Numbered from the stretch's first letter, positions 26,728 to 34,744 are shown. The stretch is 35,408 bases of DNA from Roseateles toxinivorans (GCA_945898095.1 CAMDHE010000045.1:1-35408); one strand, 5' to 3'. Notes: a model not told the origin generated them from the letters alone. Translations and numbers: made by a program.

Positions 26728-27413
26728 CAGCAGGCTACCGGCTTGAGCGTCGACAGGCCGGTGAGCACATCGTCGAGTGACGCCAACACGCCAAAGATGC
26801 CATCTTCTACCGTGACCATGTGGAGCGCAGCGCTATGGGCATAGGCGTCGGCGCTGGCGCAGGCATCTTGCACCAGCAGGCATTGGTACTTGCGGTCCAC
26901 CGCCTCACGCAAGGTCGTGTGTACACAGACATCGGTCGTACAGCCGGAAAAAATCAAGTGTGTGATGCCGCGCGCGCGCAGCACCAGCTCGAGGTCGGTC
27001 TGGTAGAACGCTCCGTTGGCGGTCTTGTCAACGATGACGTCCCCCGCAAGCGGCGTCAGTTCCGGAACAATCTGGTACCCGGGGCTGCCACGCAACAGCG
27101 AGCCGGGGTCGCCGCGTTTCATCTCGATGCCAGCACGCCTGGCACGCCAATGATCATAGGCATTGGCGTCGGCGAGGTCGGCCCGGTAACCCTGGCAGGT
27201 CCAGATCACCAGGCAGCCTGCCGTTCGGGCAGCGTCGGTCAGCCGCTTGATGGGAGCGATCACCGCGCGCAGCGGCGCCGGGTCGTAGCCCTTCTTCGCA
27301 AAGTACCCATCGGTCGATAGAAAGTCAACCTGCAGGTCGATCGCCAGCACGGCAGTTCGTGCTGGGTCAAGTTGACCGTCGTAGGGGTAGTTGAAGGGCC
27401 GGGCCTTGATCAT
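26727..27413 (-). CDS. isochorismatase-like cysteine hydrolase
   Basis: This 228-residue amidase-type hydrolase has the catalytic triad Asp26 in AIDLQVDF, Lys130 in VDKTANGAF and Cys163 in GCTTDVCVHTT; the cis-peptide region precedes the Cys. The GCTTDVCVHTT form is that of ureidoacrylate (RutB-like) and biuret-type amidohydrolases rather than true isochorismatase. It starts with ATG at 27413 behind AAAGGAG, a strong site. It is the first gene of an operon with an MFS carrier, which suggests import and cleavage of a small amide or carbamoyl compound. The substrate is inferred only at that level. Confidence 0.88.
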   Translation of the reverse strand: MIKARPFNYPYDGQLDPARTAVLAIDLQVDFLSTDGYFAKKGYDPAPLRAVIAPIKRLTDAARTAGCLVIWTCQGYRADLADANAYDHWRARRAGIEMKRGDPGSLLRGSPGYQIVPELTPLAGDVIVDKTANGAFYQTDLELVLRARGITHLIFSGCTTDVCVHTTLREAVDRKYQCLLVQDACASADAYAHSAALHMVTVEDGIFGVLASLDDVLTGLSTLKPVAC

Positions 27414-27439
27414 TGGGTTTTCTCCTTTGCCATGACTGG

Positions 27440-27486
27440 TTTATAGCCGGGAGTGCGCCGGGCGGCCATGTCAAGAAGACGACATG
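27440..27486 (-). promoter_or_regulatory. dyad operator and promoter candidate upstream of the cysteine hydrolase
   Basis: Plus strand 27467-27486 is CATGTC-AAGAAGAC-GACATG, a perfect 6-bp inverted repeat around an 8-bp spacer. On the minus strand it supplies TTGACA at 27474-27469, and TATAAA lies 23 bp further on at 27445-27440. A 23-bp spacing is too long for an unaided sigma-70 promoter, so an activator bound to the dyad is the natural reading. Related copies lie at 24387-24406 and 11865-11884. The other 180 bp up to the soxB relic show nothing I recognise. Confidence 0.5.
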
Positions 27487-27668
27487 CGTGATCGCCGCGG
27501 CCCATGCACAATGCATCAACAACGCACCACCTGTTTCGCCTATCGTCGCGATGCTTTGTCATGCGTATTGCTCGGCTTGCAACCCGTTAGCCGCCCTAAA
27601 ACTAAGTGTGACCCGCCTAAAGCGGTACCAGCGCGAACACATATGCTGCCACGTTGCACCGCACGCAC

Positions 27669-28108
27669 ATGAACTCACGCACCCGCTACTCTGCCTGGAA
27701 CCTCTTGGCCTCGGCCCTGCACGGCCAGGCCGACTGGGCGCCGGCGTGGCGCGATGCCGAGCCCAAGGCCCGCTACGACGTGGTCATCATTGGCGGCGGC
27801 GGCCACGGCCTGGCCACGGCCTACTACCTGGCGAAGAACCACGGCATCACGAATGTGGCGGTGCTCGAAGCCGGCTGGATCGGCGGCGGCAACATCGGCC
27901 GCAACACCACCATCGTGCGCTCGAACTACCTTTACCCCGAGAGTGCCCGTCTGTACGACTTTTCGGTGCGGCAGTACAAGCAGTTGGCGCAGGAGCTCAA
28001 CTTCAACATCATGTTCAGCCAGCGCGGGGTGATGATGCTCGCGCATTCGCGCCACGACCTGGATTCGCAGTCGCGCTGGGCCAATGCGATGCTGTCAACG
28101 GCGTCGAT
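27669..28108 (+). pseudogene. soxB: truncated and frameshifted sarcosine oxidase beta subunit (copy 2)
   Basis: The first 140 or so residues of SoxB are present: the leader [20 protein letters not shown], the FAD-binding [19 protein letters not shown], then [27 protein letters not shown] and [11 protein letters not shown]. Intact SoxB has about 410 residues and, with SoxA, D and G, oxidises sarcosine to glycine. After RWANAM the expected LNGVDA reading continues in another frame (VNGVDA at about 28091-28108), which points to a small deletion, and then homology ends. The open frame runs to a TAG at 28176-28178. No other sox gene is nearby. The reading as a remnant is secure, and no function is expected. 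Confidence 0.87.
27960..28090 (+). repeat. direct-repeat partner of 11491-11621
   Basis: This stretch of the soxB relic aligns without gaps to 11491-11621, with about 9 mismatches counted by eye (about 93% identity). Both copies end in the same GCCAATGCGAT, after which they diverge. They flank about 16.3 kb that holds operon 2, the acyl-CoA operon and the asparaginase region. Homologous recombination between them could delete or circularise the interval. Confidence 0.8.
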
Positions 28109-28132
28109 GCCGCACAGCACGCGGCCGAACAC

Positions 28133-29503
28133 TCAGCCTGCCTCGACGGCGCGCGCGGCGCGCGCGGTCTGCACATAGCCACGACCGCAAAGCAGCATCA
28201 GTCCGGCGGCGATCATCAAGGCGGTCGTGGATGTGGCCGTCATCGCCAACATCAGGCCATCGGGGCGCGGCTTCAGCGCATCGGAGATGGCGCCCACGAC
28301 TGCAGGGCTGAGCGAACCGAGGACCATGTTGAACATGATGATCAGCGAGATCAGCCGTGCACGCAGTGGCGCCGGGGTCATCTCTTGCAGGGCTGTCGGA
28401 AAGACCATCGTGCCGGCCATCAGGAAGGTGTGGTGCAAAGCCATCAGCGTGAACAGCTCCACCGGTGTTCTCGCCAAGAAAAGCGTTGCCGCAAAGACAC
28501 CGCTGGCTGCCGCGGCGAAGGCCAGAACCCGCACGGGCAACAACGGGCCCAGCCGCGGTGCCAGCCACTTCATGCCCACATTGGCGATCAACAGCCCCAC
28601 GACCGATGACGCGAACGTGGCGATGCCCATGGCATTGCCCAGGTCCAGCGCCGTCACGCCCATCTGCCGCATGGCCACTACGGGGATGAAAGCGCCGGTG
28701 GCGCCAAAGCCGAACACCAGCAGGCCCACCGACAACATGAAGGTGGCAAACGAGAAACGCTGGCTGCGCAAGAACGGCCAGACAGACGGCTGTTTGGCTT
28801 GCACCGCCGTCGCGACACCCGGGGGCGTTCGGGCCGGGTTGCGCTTATTGAGGGGCAACAACAGGATCATCGGCACGAACACGATGCCTGGCAGGGCCGT
28901 TGCAAAGAATGCCAGTCGCCAGGTCGGCAAGGCTTGCAGCAAGTCGGGCAGCAGCGGTCGCCAGAGATCAATGGCGTGAATCATCCACCCGCACATTGCG
29001 ATGACCAGGCCGACCACCAAGCGCCCGGTGACGATGAACAAGGAATTGGCCAACTGCCGCTGGCCGCCGCGGAACAGTTCGGGAATCAGGGCATAGGCGA
29101 TGGGCAGCAAGCCGGCCTCGGCCGCACCCACCAAGGCGCTGGTGACAAACAGTTCATTGAAGTCACGCGCCAGGCCGCAGGCGCCAACGGCCAGGCTCCA
29201 GGTAGCGATGCAGCCGGCCAATACCGTGCGGCGGTCAAAGCGGTCTGACAACCACGCGATGGGGTAGCCGACCACGGCTGCAAACAAGGCCACACTCACC
29301 CCCTGCAGCAGGCCGAACTGCAGGTCAGACAGCCCCAGCGCCTGGCGCAAGGGCTCGGCCTGCAGGCCAAAGATCTGCCGGTCCATGTAGGTGTACAGGC
29401 CCAAGGCCACCAGCACCAGCAGGCTGACCCATGCGGACATCGGTGCCCGCTCAGATTCATCGCTGGCGGGTGGCGCCACGACGGCCTCAGTTTGAACGGC
29501 CAT
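28133..29503 (-). CDS. MFS transporter, spinster-like (third)
   Basis: This 456-residue inner-membrane carrier has about twelve hydrophobic segments. [22 protein letters not shown] near 30-50 and [19 protein letters not shown] near 75-93 fit the spinster-type branch. The second half carries [23 protein letters not shown] at 29503 is preceded by TGGAGC and overlaps the end of the M32 gene by 17 bp; GTG at 29524 is an alternative. It is the last gene of the dgcN operon and ends 25 bp from the soxB relic. It probably carries a product or substrate of the upstream peptidase, esterase and D-glutamate enzymes; the direction of transport is unknown. Confidence 0.87.
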   Translation of the reverse strand: MAVQTEAVVAPPASDESERAPMSAWVSLLVLVALGLYTYMDRQIFGLQAEPLRQALGLSDLQFGLLQGVSVALFAAVVGYPIAWLSDRFDRRTVLAGCIATWSLAVGACGLARDFNELFVTSALVGAAEAGLLPIAYALIPELFRGGQRQLANSLFIVTGRLVVGLVIAMCGWMIHAIDLWRPLLPDLLQALPTWRLAFFATALPGIVFVPMILLLPLNKRNPARTPPGVATAVQAKQPSVWPFLRSQRFSFATFMLSVGLLVFGFGATGAFIPVVAMRQMGVTALDLGNAMGIATFASSVVGLLIANVGMKWLAPRLGPLLPVRVLAFAAAASGVFAATLFLARTPVELFTLMALHHTFLMAGTMVFPTALQEMTPAPLRARLISLIIMFNMVLGSLSPAVVGAISDALKPRPDGLMLAMTATSTTALMIAAGLMLLCGRGYVQTARAARAVEAG

Positions 29504-30986
29504 GGCGTTGCTCCAGTTGTGCACGTAGTGCGTTGTCGGACAGCGGTTCGCCAGTGGCTTGCCGCATCATGGCGTCCAGATCGTGGCGCGCGCCTTGCTG
29601 CCAGATGCGAGGCGACAGCCAGTCGCCGATGGCCTTGCAGTCGCCAAGCGCCACCTGGGCTTGCAGGTCAGGCACGTCACGCCGCAGGGCAGCGAAGCAC
29701 TGCGCCGCCGCCATGGCGCCCAGAAGGTAAGCCGGGAAATAGCCGAACATACCCTGCACCCAGTGCGGGTCTTGCATGGGGCCCTGACTGAACAGCGCTT
29801 GCGGGCCCACGCCCAGTAGCCGCTGCATGCGCTCGTTCCACCAGGCGGGCACGTCGTCAACCTCGATCTCGCCATCAACCAGTGCCTGCTCGATCTCGAC
29901 GCGAAGGATGACATGCAGCGGATAAGTCAACTCATCGGCCGCGACGCGGATACGTCCAGGCCGGACGCGGCGCAGCAGCCGCGTCAGGTTGTCCGGCTCG
30001 AACGCCGGCTGATGACCGAAGGCCTGGTGCAGTAGCGGCGAAAGGGCCTGGCAAAAAGCTGGCTCAGGCGCCAGCTGGCGCTCGAAGATCAGCGCCTGGC
30101 CTTCGTGCAGGGCGGCCGAATGCGGCCCGGCCAGCGGCTGACCCAGCCAGGCGCGCGGCAGGTTCTGCTGGTAGCGCGCGTGGCCGGTCTCGTGCATGGT
30201 GCCAATCAGTGCGGGCACAAAATTACTCTCGTCGAAACGTGTGGCCAACCTCACGTCTTCGGGCACGCCGCCGGTGAAAGGGTGCTGGGTGGTGTCCAGT
30301 CGCCCGGCATTGAAGTCGAAGCCCAGCATCCCCATCACCTGTTCGCACAGGCGCTGCTGTGCTGCGGCCGGGAACGGGCCAACCGGTTCGAGCAGTGGCG
30401 CAGCACCCGCCTGCGCGGCCAGCGCCTGCTCAAGCAGCGGCGGCAGCCACCCTTGCACGCGCGCGAACAGCGGTGCCACCCGGGCCATGCGCAAGCCCGG
30501 CTCCGAGCGTTCAAGCAGCGCGTCCATGGGCTGCAGACTCAACGCGTCGCCAAGTCGCATGGCTGATTCGCGCACCACCGCCACCAGCGGCGCCCATGCG
30601 GGGGCGAAGCGAGCCCAGTCATTGTCCTGGCGCGCCACGCTCCAAGCTTGCATGGCGACGCCGATGGCAAGTTCGCGGCGCTCGGCCAAGGCCTCGGGAA
30701 TGCTCGCCTCGATGCGGCGCGCCTGCTCCATGCGTGCGAAATTGAGAGCGGTGTCGCCCTGCAGTGGTTCTTGCCTAGCCGCCTCGAATTGCCCGGCCAA
30801 GACGTGACCCGCTTGAAGCTGCTTGATCAATACCGTGAGCGCCGCCTGGGCTGCCGCGCGCGCGGACGCGCCTGCGGGCGGCATGTGGGTCAGTCGGTCC
30901 CAGGTGGCGACGGCCTGCAGGTGCTCCAGATCGTGGATGCGCCGGTGATGGACCACCAAAGCGTCATAGGCAGGCGTCAGGCTCAT
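29487..30986 (-). CDS. M32 family metallocarboxypeptidase (Taq-type)
   Basis: This 499-residue protein has the usual length of M32 carboxypeptidases. The zinc motif HETGH (His265, Glu266, His269) lies in IGTMHETGHARYQQ, and the M32-specific blocks DVRLATRFDESNF, HEGQALIFE and RVRPGRIRVAADELTYPLHV are all present in order. The family removes C-terminal amino acids from short peptides in the cytoplasm. It starts at ATG 30986, 38 bp downstream of the esterase stop in the same operon. With DgcN/DgcA upstream it may liberate free amino acids, perhaps including D-glutamate, but M32 enzymes are known to act on L-residues, so that link is speculative. Confidence 0.93.
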   Translation of the reverse strand: MSLTPAYDALVVHHRRIHDLEHLQAVATWDRLTHMPPAGASARAAAQAALTVLIKQLQAGHVLAGQFEAARQEPLQGDTALNFARMEQARRIEASIPEALAERRELAIGVAMQAWSVARQDNDWARFAPAWAPLVAVVRESAMRLGDALSLQPMDALLERSEPGLRMARVAPLFARVQGWLPPLLEQALAAQAGAAPLLEPVGPFPAAAQQRLCEQVMGMLGFDFNAGRLDTTQHPFTGGVPEDVRLATRFDESNFVPALIGTMHETGHARYQQNLPRAWLGQPLAGPHSAALHEGQALIFERQLAPEPAFCQALSPLLHQAFGHQPAFEPDNLTRLLRRVRPGRIRVAADELTYPLHVILRVEIEQALVDGEIEVDDVPAWWNERMQRLLGVGPQALFSQGPMQDPHWVQGMFGYFPAYLLGAMAAAQCFAALRRDVPDLQAQVALGDCKAIGDWLSPRIWQQGARHDLDAMMRQATGEPLSDNALRAQLEQRHGRSN

Positions 30987-31024
30987 TCAGACCCCAAGGC
31001 AGCGCAAATGCATTCGCATATCCG

Positions 31025-31918
31025 CTAGCGCCGAAACGCGAATCGAACGCCGCGCGCGATACCTGCGGGCGGCACCATATTGTGGTCGTCGCCCTCGTGA
31101 ACCACGGTTTCCACATGCAAGCCAGGGGATGCGAGCGCGGCGAGCCTGGCCCCGAGCTCGACCGTGTTGGGCACCATACGGCACTCTTCGGTCATATCGC
31201 GGAAGTCTTGCTCGCCAGCGGGCAGGCCGGGTACAAAGCGAAACGTGGACTCCAGAGCGCCCACCGTGATCAATGCCCGGGCCTTGACCTCCCCAGCCCG
31301 CACGCGATCGCTGAATGCGGCTTCGTGCGCCAGCACCGCTCGGTCGTTGTACCAAATGGATGGGCTGATGGCCACGAACTGCTGGAACATCGCGGTGTGC
31401 CGGAACAGCGCATGCAAAGTGGTGAGTCCGCCCAAGGAATGTCCCATCAGCACTTGCTCCTGGCGGTTGATGGCCACCATCGCCTCGACACGCGGCTTGA
31501 CCTCTTCCTCGATAACGCGAAAGTAGTTGTCCATGCCGCCCCAGCCTTCGGACGGCCGAGGCATCTTGGCGATGAATCCTTTGTTCAGTCTCTCTTCCGA
31601 GATGGGCGTGGTCAGGTCGATCATGCGCAGGTCAAGCGCGGTGCTGACGCTGTCGGTGGGGTAGCCAATGCCGACCACGACAGGGTCGATGACATCGGGC
31701 CAGCAAGCCTGGATGCGGGCGGTGTCGACTGCGATGCCGAAGTGCAGGTTGCCGTCGATCAGGTAGACCACCGCATGCCCCTCGGGCGGTGTCGGCCGCC
31801 GCGTGGGAATGGAGACGTAGAGCCGGTAGGCACGGCCGTTGACCTTGGATGTGAAGTCTATGACTCGGGCGTTCAGCGCCATCTCGGAGCTGGGTGCGGA
31901 TGTCGAGGCTGTTTCCAT
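31025..31918 (-). CDS. Fes/IroE-type alpha/beta esterase
   Basis: This 297-residue hydrolase is of the enterochelin-esterase-like family. VVYLIDGNLHFGIAVD near 50-65 is the family's first strand, PVVVGIGYPTD follows, and the nucleophile elbow GHSLGG contains Ser161. The late His is His279 in GDDHNMV; the acid is probably in the TVGALES region. The long insert RPSEGWGGMDNYFRVIEEEVKP is typical of this family. ATG at 31918 is chosen over the in-frame ATG at 31999, which would overlap the dgcA gene by 38 bp. A GGAAG ribosome binding site is seen. Family members hydrolyse cyclic or linear esters and some peptides. Its place in the dgcN operon suggests a depsipeptide or peptide ester, but this is inference. 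Confidence 0.87.
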   Translation of the reverse strand: METASTSAPSSEMALNARVIDFTSKVNGRAYRLYVSIPTRRPTPPEGHAVVYLIDGNLHFGIAVDTARIQACWPDVIDPVVVGIGYPTDSVSTALDLRMIDLTTPISEERLNKGFIAKMPRPSEGWGGMDNYFRVIEEEVKPRVEAMVAINRQEQVLMGHSLGGLTTLHALFRHTAMFQQFVAISPSIWYNDRAVLAHEAAFSDRVRAGEVKARALITVGALESTFRFVPGLPAGEQDFRDMTEECRMVPNTVELGARLAALASPGLHVETVVHEGDDHNMVPPAGIARGVRFAFRR

Positions 31919-31961
31919 GTGTAGCTTCCAGTTGTGGTTGTGTCGAGATGAGTAGGCCGGG

Positions 31962-32948
31962 TCAGCCCCAGAGGGCCGGTTGTGGGGGGTACACCACACC
32001 CTGGCTGAAGGTCATGGCGTGCGTGCGGTCGCCCACTTGCAGCAAGGGTCCGTCGAGATCGGCCCAGCGGGCCAGCTGAGCCACCAGAAAGGCCGGTGCC
32101 ATGCCCAGCGAGGTGCCGCACATATTGCCCACCATCAGGTCAAATCCGAGTGCAAGAGCCTCGTTCGCCAGCCCCAGCGCCTCGGTAAAACCACCGCACT
32201 TGTCGAGCTTGATATTCACGACCTGGTAACGCCCTTGCAGGTCGGACAACGACGCCCGGTCAATGCAGGACTCATCGGCGCAAATCGGGATCGGGGCGTG
32301 CAGGCCCGACAACGCCTCGTCCGCGCCCCTCGGCAAAGGCTGCTCGATGAGTTCGACACCTGAGGCGAGTAGATCGGCCATCAGATCGGTCAGCAACGAG
32401 AACGTCCAGGATTGATTGGCATCGATCAGCAGGCGGGCGGCAGGCAGCTCTTCGCGCACGATGCGCACAAGCTCGAGATGGCGCTGCGCGTCAACCTTCA
32501 GCTTGATCAGCGGCAGACCACGGGCTGCGCGCGCCCGGCGGCGCACTTCTTCGGGGCTTCCCAGTCCGATGGTGAACGCTGTGACCACGGGCTTGGGCTC
32601 CTGCAGGCCGGCCAAAGCCCACACAGGCAGACCGCGCTGCTTGGCACGCAAATCCCACAGCGCGCAGTCGAGTGCGTTACGGGCACCGCCGGCAGGCAGC
32701 AAGTTCAGAAGGTCTTTACCGTTGAGGTCGTCATGCAGTTGCGCCGCCACGGCATCGATCTGCGCCAACATCAATGCGGGGGTCTCACCGTCGTAGTCGA
32801 CTCCCGCCGCTTCGGCTCGACCCACGTGGCCGTCGCCGTCGGTCAAGGCGACGGCGATCATGGGCAGGTCGTGCATCACCACGCGGGCGATCTCGAAGGG
32901 CTCGCGCAGCGGCCAGCGCTCAAGCAGGACCGCGACGCGCAGCGTCAT
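31962..32948 (-). CDS. dgcA: N-acetyl-D-glutamate racemase / dipeptide epimerase (enolase superfamily)
   Basis: This 328-residue enolase-superfamily enzyme has the catalytic KLK pair with Lys151 and the metal ligands Asp176 (DAN), Glu202 (IEQPL) and Asp225 (ADES). A second catalytic lysine, Lys247, lies in NIKLDKCGG. These positions equal those I recall for E. coli L-Ala-D/L-Glu epimerase YcjG. The C-terminal GNMCGTSLGM block is typical of this group. Family members adjacent to DUF1611 have been reported as DgcA, which racemises N-acetyl-D-glutamate in D-glutamate catabolism. The ATG shares ATGA with the dgcN stop, so the pair is coupled. A dipeptide epimerase (L-Ala-D-Glu) is the main alternative; the DgcN neighbour favours DgcA. 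Confidence 0.85.
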   Translation of the reverse strand: MTLRVAVLLERWPLREPFEIARVVMHDLPMIAVALTDGDGHVGRAEAAGVDYDGETPALMLAQIDAVAAQLHDDLNGKDLLNLLPAGGARNALDCALWDLRAKQRGLPVWALAGLQEPKPVVTAFTIGLGSPEEVRRRARAARGLPLIKLKVDAQRHLELVRIVREELPAARLLIDANQSWTFSLLTDLMADLLASGVELIEQPLPRGADEALSGLHAPIPICADESCIDRASLSDLQGRYQVVNIKLDKCGGFTEALGLANEALALGFDLMVGNMCGTSLGMAPAFLVAQLARWADLDGPLLQVGDRTHAMTFSQGVVYPPQPALWG

Positions 32949-33949
32949 GCCAGCAAGGCCCTTGCAATCTCGTCCACGCCCCCGCGCATCGGGTCACACA
33001 CCGGCAGGTCCAGTTCGTCTGCGACCGCTTGGCGATAGCGGGTCCAGGCCGTGTCGTCGAGCGTGGACGAGTTGATGGCCACACCCACGCAACGTACCGA
33101 TGGATTCGTCAACTGCGCGGCCTCGACGTAGCGGCGGATCGCCTCCTTCAAGCTCGGCAGCGGAATGTGCGGATAGTCCTCGATGGTGCTGCGCGAAGGA
33201 TCGTGACACAACACGATCGCATCGGGCTGCGAGCCGTGCAACAGACCCAAGGTCACGCCAGCATAGGCAGGGTGGAAGAGTGCGCCCTGGCCCTCGATCA
33301 CGTCCCAATGGTCGGCGGTGTTGTCAGGCGACAGCAACTCGGCCGCGCCTGAAATGAAATCGGCCACAACGGCGTCGATGGCAATGCCTTCGCCGGCAAT
33401 CATGATGCCGGTCTGGCCGGTAGCCCGGAAGCTGGCATCCGCCCCAAGGGCCTGGAGCGCTCTTGTCAAAGCCAACGCGGTGTACTTCTTGCCCAGCGCA
33501 CAGTCGGTGCCGACGGTCAACACACGTCGACCGCTTCGCTTGCGCCCCGTACCTGGGGCCAAATACCGGTCCGCGTGGCGCACATTGACCAAGCGTGCGC
33601 CGCTGCGTGCAGCGGCGCTGACCAAGGCCGGACAGGTTTCCAGCCGCGTGTGCAAACCGCTGACGATGTCCAGGCCGGCGTCCAAGGCCTGCACCAATGT
33701 GGGTATCCATGACTCTGGGAGTTGCCCGCCGACGGGCGCCACACCAATGAGCAAAGAGCCCGCACCCCTTGCCGCCGCATCCGCGGGCGTGACGACCTGC
33801 AGACCCAGGCTCACTGTGGCTTGCGGCAAGGCCCATTCACCGATCACATCGTCAGGACACCAATCGCGCAATCCAAATCCAGTCTTGGCGTCTGACTTCA
33901 GCGTGACGCCAGCTAGAAAGAGGAGATAGGGTTTTCGCAGATTTCGCAT
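32945..33949 (-). CDS. dgcN: D-glutamate N-acetyltransferase-like DUF1611 protein
   Basis: This 334-residue DUF1611 protein starts with KPYLLFLAGVTL...AKTGFGLRDW, the family's N-terminal signature. It has a P-loop-like GTDCALGKK at 147-155, with FRATGQTGIMIAG after it and VIEGQGALFHP near 218-228. The family includes DgcN, reported to acetylate D-glutamate as the first step of a D-glutamate catabolic pathway with DgcA. ATG at 33949 has no Shine-Dalgarno sequence; an extended -10 lies only a few bases upstream (see operator entry), so the message may be leaderless. It is first in a five-gene minus-strand operon ending with an MFS carrier. I am sure of the family and fairly sure of the D-glutamate role, given the adjacent dgcA. 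Confidence 0.87.
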   Translation of the reverse strand: MRNLRKPYLLFLAGVTLKSDAKTGFGLRDWCPDDVIGEWALPQATVSLGLQVVTPADAAARGAGSLLIGVAPVGGQLPESWIPTLVQALDAGLDIVSGLHTRLETCPALVSAAARSGARLVNVRHADRYLAPGTGRKRSGRRVLTVGTDCALGKKYTALALTRALQALGADASFRATGQTGIMIAGEGIAIDAVVADFISGAAELLSPDNTADHWDVIEGQGALFHPAYAGVTLGLLHGSQPDAIVLCHDPSRSTIEDYPHIPLPSLKEAIRRYVEAAQLTNPSVRCVGVAINSSTLDDTAWTRYRQAVADELDLPVCDPMRGGVDEIARALLA

Positions 33950-33953
33950 GGAC

Positions 33954-33971
33954 TGGATAATATATCATCCA
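33954..33971 (-). promoter_or_regulatory. operator candidate over the -10 of dgcN
   Basis: The plus strand reads TGGATAATATATCATCCA, an 18-bp near-perfect palindrome (one mismatched pair). On the minus strand it covers an extended -10, TG-A-TATATT (33967-33959), which would place the transcription start within about 5 bp of the dgcN ATG. A related 18-mer covers the -10 candidate of the regulator gene. Binding here would block transcription of the whole operon. Confidence 0.55.
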
Positions 33972-34024
33972 TCCATTTTAGTAAAGCCTGCAGGCAATGG
34001 CTCGCCGTAACGGCGCCAATGGTT

Positions 34025-34690
34025 CTACAGAGGTGGTGTATTGGCGCTAACCACCACGGCTTCAGCCTCACCAACGTTACGGAAGCGATGGGGCAGGCGA
34101 CTCGAAAACAGATAGCCATCACCGGGACCCAACACCTTCGCGATGCCGCCGACAGTGACTTCGACCTGCCCTTGAATGACCACACCCCCTTCGTCACCTT
34201 GGTGGCTGTAGGGCTGCGCGGCCGTTTCGGCACCCGGCGCATATCGCTCCAGAAGAATCTGCAGCGGGCGGCCCTTGAGATTGTGACCAACCTGCTGCAA
34301 GGAGATGCCGCCTGCCCCTACCTCGAGCAGTTCTTCGCGCGGGAAGAATACCTGCGTCTCGGTTCCCGGATCCAGAGAGAAAAACTCGGACAGCGTCATT
34401 GGCAGGCTGTCCAGGATCTTGCGCAACGAACCGACTGATGGCGAGATGGTTTCCTTCTCGATGCACCCGACTGTGCCGTGATTGAGGCCCGCGCGCCGAG
34501 CCAGTTCGCGCTGTGACAGGCCGTGCAACTCACGAACATAGCGAAGCCGCACGCCAACGCCGGCGCCCGGCTCATCATTGACCATTGCTGCATCAACACT
34601 CGCGGGCGCGCCTTTATCGACAACGTGGACCGTTTTGGCCAATGCCGATCTCTTGCGCGGCTTGGTGGCTTGGGTTTTCTCGGTCTTCAT
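34025..34690 (-). CDS. XRE-family regulator with C-terminal cupin domain
   Basis: This 221-residue protein has an N-terminal helix-turn-helix of the XRE type at about 46-103 (LRYVRELHGLSQRELARRAGL, then GTVGCIEKETISPSVGSLRKIL). A small cupin domain follows at about 145-218 (HQGDEGGVVIQGQVEVTVGG, GPGDGYLFSSRLPHRF). This is the PuuR-like layout, in which the cupin binds an amino acid or small metabolite. It lies on the same strand as dgcN, 75 bp upstream of it. Its own promoter region holds an 18-bp site related to the dgcN palindrome, which suggests autoregulation and control of the D-glutamate operon. The Lys/Arg-rich first 20 residues are probably disordered. The ligand is inferred to be D-glutamate or a derivative. 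Confidence 0.9.
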   Translation of the reverse strand: MKTEKTQATKPRKRSALAKTVHVVDKGAPASVDAAMVNDEPGAGVGVRLRYVRELHGLSQRELARRAGLNHGTVGCIEKETISPSVGSLRKILDSLPMTLSEFFSLDPGTETQVFFPREELLEVGAGGISLQQVGHNLKGRPLQILLERYAPGAETAAQPYSHQGDEGGVVIQGQVEVTVGGIAKVLGPGDGYLFSSRLPHRFRNVGEAEAVVVSANTPPL

Positions 34691-34715
34691 GGGTTGATTC
34701 CGTTGCTAATTTTCA

Positions 34716-34733
34716 TGGATATTTTAACGACCA
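34716..34733 (-). promoter_or_regulatory. second copy of the dgcN-type operator, over the regulator's -10
   Basis: The plus strand TGGATATTTTAACGACCA matches the dgcN palindrome at 13 of 18 positions, keeping both outer half-sites (TGGATA and CCA). On the minus strand it covers a TAAAAT -10 candidate (34726-34721) with TCGACA as a -35, 19 bp upstream. The regulator start is 26 bp beyond the site. It fits autoregulation by the XRE-cupin protein. Confidence 0.45.
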
Positions 34734-34744
34734 GCCAACAGCAC

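Noticed and set aside
11491-28090. Insertion sequence or composite transposon bounded by the repeats
   Set aside because: The repeats are gene fragments with no terminal inverted repeats, and I found no transposase or integrase in the interval.
27413-28609. Plus-strand frame of 398 codons running through the soxB relic into the MFS gene
   Set aside because: It reads the relic in a different frame and then the antisense of the MFS gene. Only the 27669 frame gives SoxB residues.
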